Shown: in pieces, positions 63,101 through 64,000 of the stretch
Numbering within the stretch: position 1 is the first letter of the stretch
Layout of the letters: every line of letters starts with the position of its first letter
DNA from: Niveibacterium terrae
Lineage (GTDB): Bacteria; Pseudomonadota; Gammaproteobacteria; Burkholderiales; Rhodocyclaceae
Direction of reading: 5' to 3'
Length of the DNA: 64,000 nucleotides
Assembly (NCBI RefSeq): GCF_048213115.1
Contig: NZ_CP172404.1
Location: forward strand, 1,612,001 to 1,676,000
Program-made: the position numbers and the translations under genes
Notes under the pieces: model-generated
What the model saw: the letters and a program-made list of their open reading frames with translations, nothing else
What the model was told of the DNA's origin: nothing
Databases searched by the model: none

Positions 63101-64000
63101 GCGGAGATGGCGGCGCTGTCGAAGGCTACCGGATCAGCCCGCGCGCTTGCTCTGGCCGCCAAGGAAGCGGCGGATGCGGCAATCTCTGCAAAGCGCGTCA
63201 AAGATGTGACGCCGGGGCAGTACACCGTGGCTGAAGCGCGGTCGTCGCGCGCAGCGGATTCTGCATTCAAGAAAGGCGACATCGCCGAGGCGGCGCGGCT
63301 CAAGCGCGCCCAGCTTCTGAATAACCAGCTCGCCCGATCGGCGCTCAAGGCCCAAGAAGACATCGCGAAGAGCTTGGCCTACTTCAAGCGCTTCGACAAA
63401 GACAGCATTCGCAGCAAGATGGAGCCGGCTGACCGAGATGTGATCGACGGTTTGCTCGAGCGATTCGACTTTCGAAAGAACCCACCTGACGGCCCGACGC
63501 GCAAGCAGGTCCAGTTGTCGGAGTGGATCGAGTCGCAGCGTGCGCTCGGGTATTCGCCCGTTGTCGATCCGTCCATCGCCGATCCGTCCGTGCGCGCGCA
63601 CTACACGGAGATGACTGTCGAGCAGATGCGCGGGCTCACCGCCACCGTGAAGGCCGTCGAACAGCTGGCGCGCGAGCGCAAAACGGTCAGCATTGATGGT
63701 CAAAGAATAGAGCTTCGCGACGCAATCGCCCCGATGCTCGAGAAGATGAAAGCGCGGGGCGAAAAATTTACCGACGCTCAGCTTGCCGAGCGTCCGCGCT
63801 ACGGCGTCGACCCGCTCTGGACGGTGACGCTTGACCGACTGCAATCCTTCCTTCGCGCCGGGTTTGCGGAGTTCCTGCGCACCGACTACAAGGCCAACCG
63901 CTACGACCTGCACGAGCTGCTCGGGCCTTTCCAACGCGCGATCTCCGAGCCTTTGATCGGCGCATCTTACGAGTACGGCGACAGGATGGACGCCATTGCC
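60107..64000 (+). CDS. Giant virion protein with HEAGH metallopeptidase motif, 3' end off the window
   Basis: 1298 residues visible and still open at the edge, starting one base after the transglycosylase stop. The first ~300 residues are Ala/Gly-rich with a hydrophobic stretch (GSLLGMLSQITLGGTGG); near 644-648 HEAGH lies in STFLHEAGHAFMTMHLDMAD, a zinc-protease signature of large polyvalent phage proteins. Long charged helices follow (KGRELKRLQKEAEGKREEVK). Similar giant proteins follow the transglycosylase in podoviruses with BPP-1-like heads and are thought to be ejected into the host. No start problem: ATGTCCGACATC begins the frame. What lies further (tail fibre, lysis) is unseen. Confidence 0.88.
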   Translation, partial: MSDINQQPLDETGSDQLISTAEQIRNNLNFALDASPDREAEARRLSVATNTPIESVRAQPDAVKQLAAQQSFDALGVAAHHPELGRFMTGLDNVRLIHDDIPATAAVESAVRSVARAPVATKSAIDMLMPGGQAQPTHPQAPAPSPSGDWTSPITAAVQGLGGAWNKGAAALNMVLGAAPSLYGSATGDTRAQDWWFRNMVDPMLNRQQAFELAPGAGLGSKATHTAGSLLGMLSQITLGGTGGTPAALAPAAGIGETVGAAVEHSAKSMLLPALSDSINVGREVFQATGDGAAAARAATAQYMSTTAAGVIPLSAPGKLAARVGSGFVSGAAMGEVSRQGMNLALPPEMQSGFDWENTFLSGVAGSVLSIAGPRAVPDGVFDAVRRTYTDAARAEEAMKTGQAMQDLSEAATNAKLRERAPDDFKAFVKNVAGEGELQNVWVDGKTLVEGLQQSGLSIDQLREQLPDVASQINESLHTDGLVRIPVEDYATHIAGSPLDGALLQSLRSTPDGMTFAEAKDFQAKQSEAMPAEAKSVSAEAEARAQKIESKNAIRDSVKAQLDATKRLRPDVTSRYADLTSAYYVTQAERMGISPEELLAQHPLKVQAENLSGDQLSQDARGAYDPTSNTITLGKDADLSTFLHEAGHAFMTMHLDMADQIGKLADKTEGQSRMTHDAQRLMDWFGVKDLDAWKAMTLDEQRDSHEKFARGFEQYLLDGKAPGVRLQRIFQDFRAWLLHLYRSAAGLNVEVSPDIRGVMDRMLASESDIRDAESVRGMKPLFDVKPEGMSDEEFANYQRLGNNASADALDSLESRSLRDMQWLTNAKGRELKRLQKEAEGKREEVKKEVTEEVMSEPVEQARRFIQRGELDSGDRTNAQRRIIEDASMGSTKLSLDDLKLMYGEGPAAPWRYLKSAGKYAEVTAKGGLHPDLVAELFGYGSGDAMVRDLLHKETAEQKIEAITDARMLERHGNLTSPDALERMAEAAIHNTARAKFIAAEMAALSKATGSARALALAAKEAADAAISAKRVKDVTPGQYTVAEARSSRAADSAFKKGDIAEAARLKRAQLLNNQLARSALKAQEDIAKSLAYFKRFDKDSIRSKMEPADRDVIDGLLERFDFRKNPPDGPTRKQVQLSEWIESQRALGYSPVVDPSIADPSVRAHYTEMTVEQMRGLTATVKAVEQLARERKTVSIDGQRIELRDAIAPMLEKMKARGEKFTDAQLAERPRYGVDPLWTVTLDRLQSFLRAGFAEFLRTDYKANRYDLHELLGPFQRAISEPLIGASYEYGDRMDAIA

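Larger units (their letters stand above)
27234..64000. mobile_element. Temperate podovirus-like prophage (left end present, right end outside)
   Basis: Starts at the tRNA-Thr 3' end with a tyrosine integrase, and continues through left arm, recombination, immunity, replication and virion modules to the window edge. The virion gene order (TerS, TerL, GNAT, small membrane protein, portal, small protein, scaffold, capsid, cement, tail tube A and B, internal proteins) and the cement protein resemble Bordetella phage BPP-1 and Burkholderia BcepC6B. Early genes read leftwards and late genes rightwards from an immunity region at 40.6-42.3 kb. Lysis genes, tail fibre and attR are not in the window. 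All genes seen are intact, so the element may be functional. Confidence 0.95.

Noticed and set aside
1..64000. CRISPR arrays, insertion sequences, reverse transcriptase, rRNA
   Set aside because: I looked for regular spaced repeats, transposase motifs and RT motifs on both strands and saw none in the window.
27205..64000. A second copy of the tRNA-Thr 3' end (attR)
   Set aside because: No repeat of the T-arm/acceptor sequence was seen downstream; the right border is presumably outside the window.

Overview
The window looks like the chromosome of a motile, high-GC betaproteobacterium, probably of the Rhodocyclales (Azoarcus/Thauera-like). This rests on gene content and order (fliC-flaG-fliD-fliS-fliT-fliK with a flhB-like gene and ycgR), strong GC bias at third positions and Betaproteobacteria-like protein sequences; no 16S or other definitive marker is present. 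Bases 1-27233 are host sequence and 27234-64000 are a prophage that runs off the right edge.

Host part. A truncated pyrD, a secreted AGE-fold protein and a cation diffusion facilitator lead into a late flagellar cluster on the minus strand (ycgR, flhB C-domain paralogue, fliK, fliT, fliS, fliD, flaG, fliC), with a textbook sigma-28 promoter in front of flagellin. Upstream of flagellin, on the same strand, lie two large glycan-building proteins (a TPR-glycosyltransferase and a 1443-residue methyltransferase/multi-glycosyltransferase) and a tightly overlapping operon for a phosphonate: PEP mutase fused to a nucleotidyltransferase, phosphonopyruvate decarboxylase, 2-aminoethylphosphonate (AEP) aminotransferase, a second nucleotidyltransferase, a SAM methyltransferase and a CDP-glycerol-glycerophosphotransferase-like transferase. 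Together they can be read as a route to CMP-AEP (perhaps N-methylated) and its transfer onto a glycan. Their position suggests flagellin, but a surface polysaccharide is equally possible. A GGDEF cyclase and a receiver-PAS histidine kinase/LuxR response regulator pair precede tRNA-Thr(UGU).

Prophage. It is inserted at the 3' end of the tRNA-Thr gene, with a tyrosine integrase next to it. The left arm (28.4-40.6 kb, minus strand) is one long run of small, translationally coupled genes ending in a recombination module (HNH protein, SSB, RdgC, YqaJ-type exonuclease, candidate annealing protein). The immunity region (40.6-42.3 kb) has a cleavable S24 (CI/LexA-type) repressor, a Cro-like protein, a secreted-protein moron, and five operator-like dyads in two clusters with regular 25-26 bp spacing. 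The right arm carries a CII-like protein, an O-like replication protein with a candidate origin inside it, a DnaC-like loader, a RuvC-like resolvase, NinB and Ref-like proteins. A podovirus virion module of the Bordetella BPP-1 / Burkholderia BcepC6B type follows: terminases, portal, scaffold, capsid, cement, tail tube proteins A and B, a transglycosylase virion protein, and a giant virion protein with an HEAGH motif that is cut by the window edge.

The least expected item is a ~40 bp element (exact 12-mer GGTACGCGTGGC, then a variable arm ending at the start codon) found four times, always on the coding strand and directly in front of late genes that lack an ordinary Shine-Dalgarno. It resembles in logic the start-associated sequences of cluster K mycobacteriophages. 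No stretch over 300 bases without a gene occurs; the longest gaps are 9681-9949 (flagellin promoter region) and 40559-40807 (leftward promoter/operator and a terminator).
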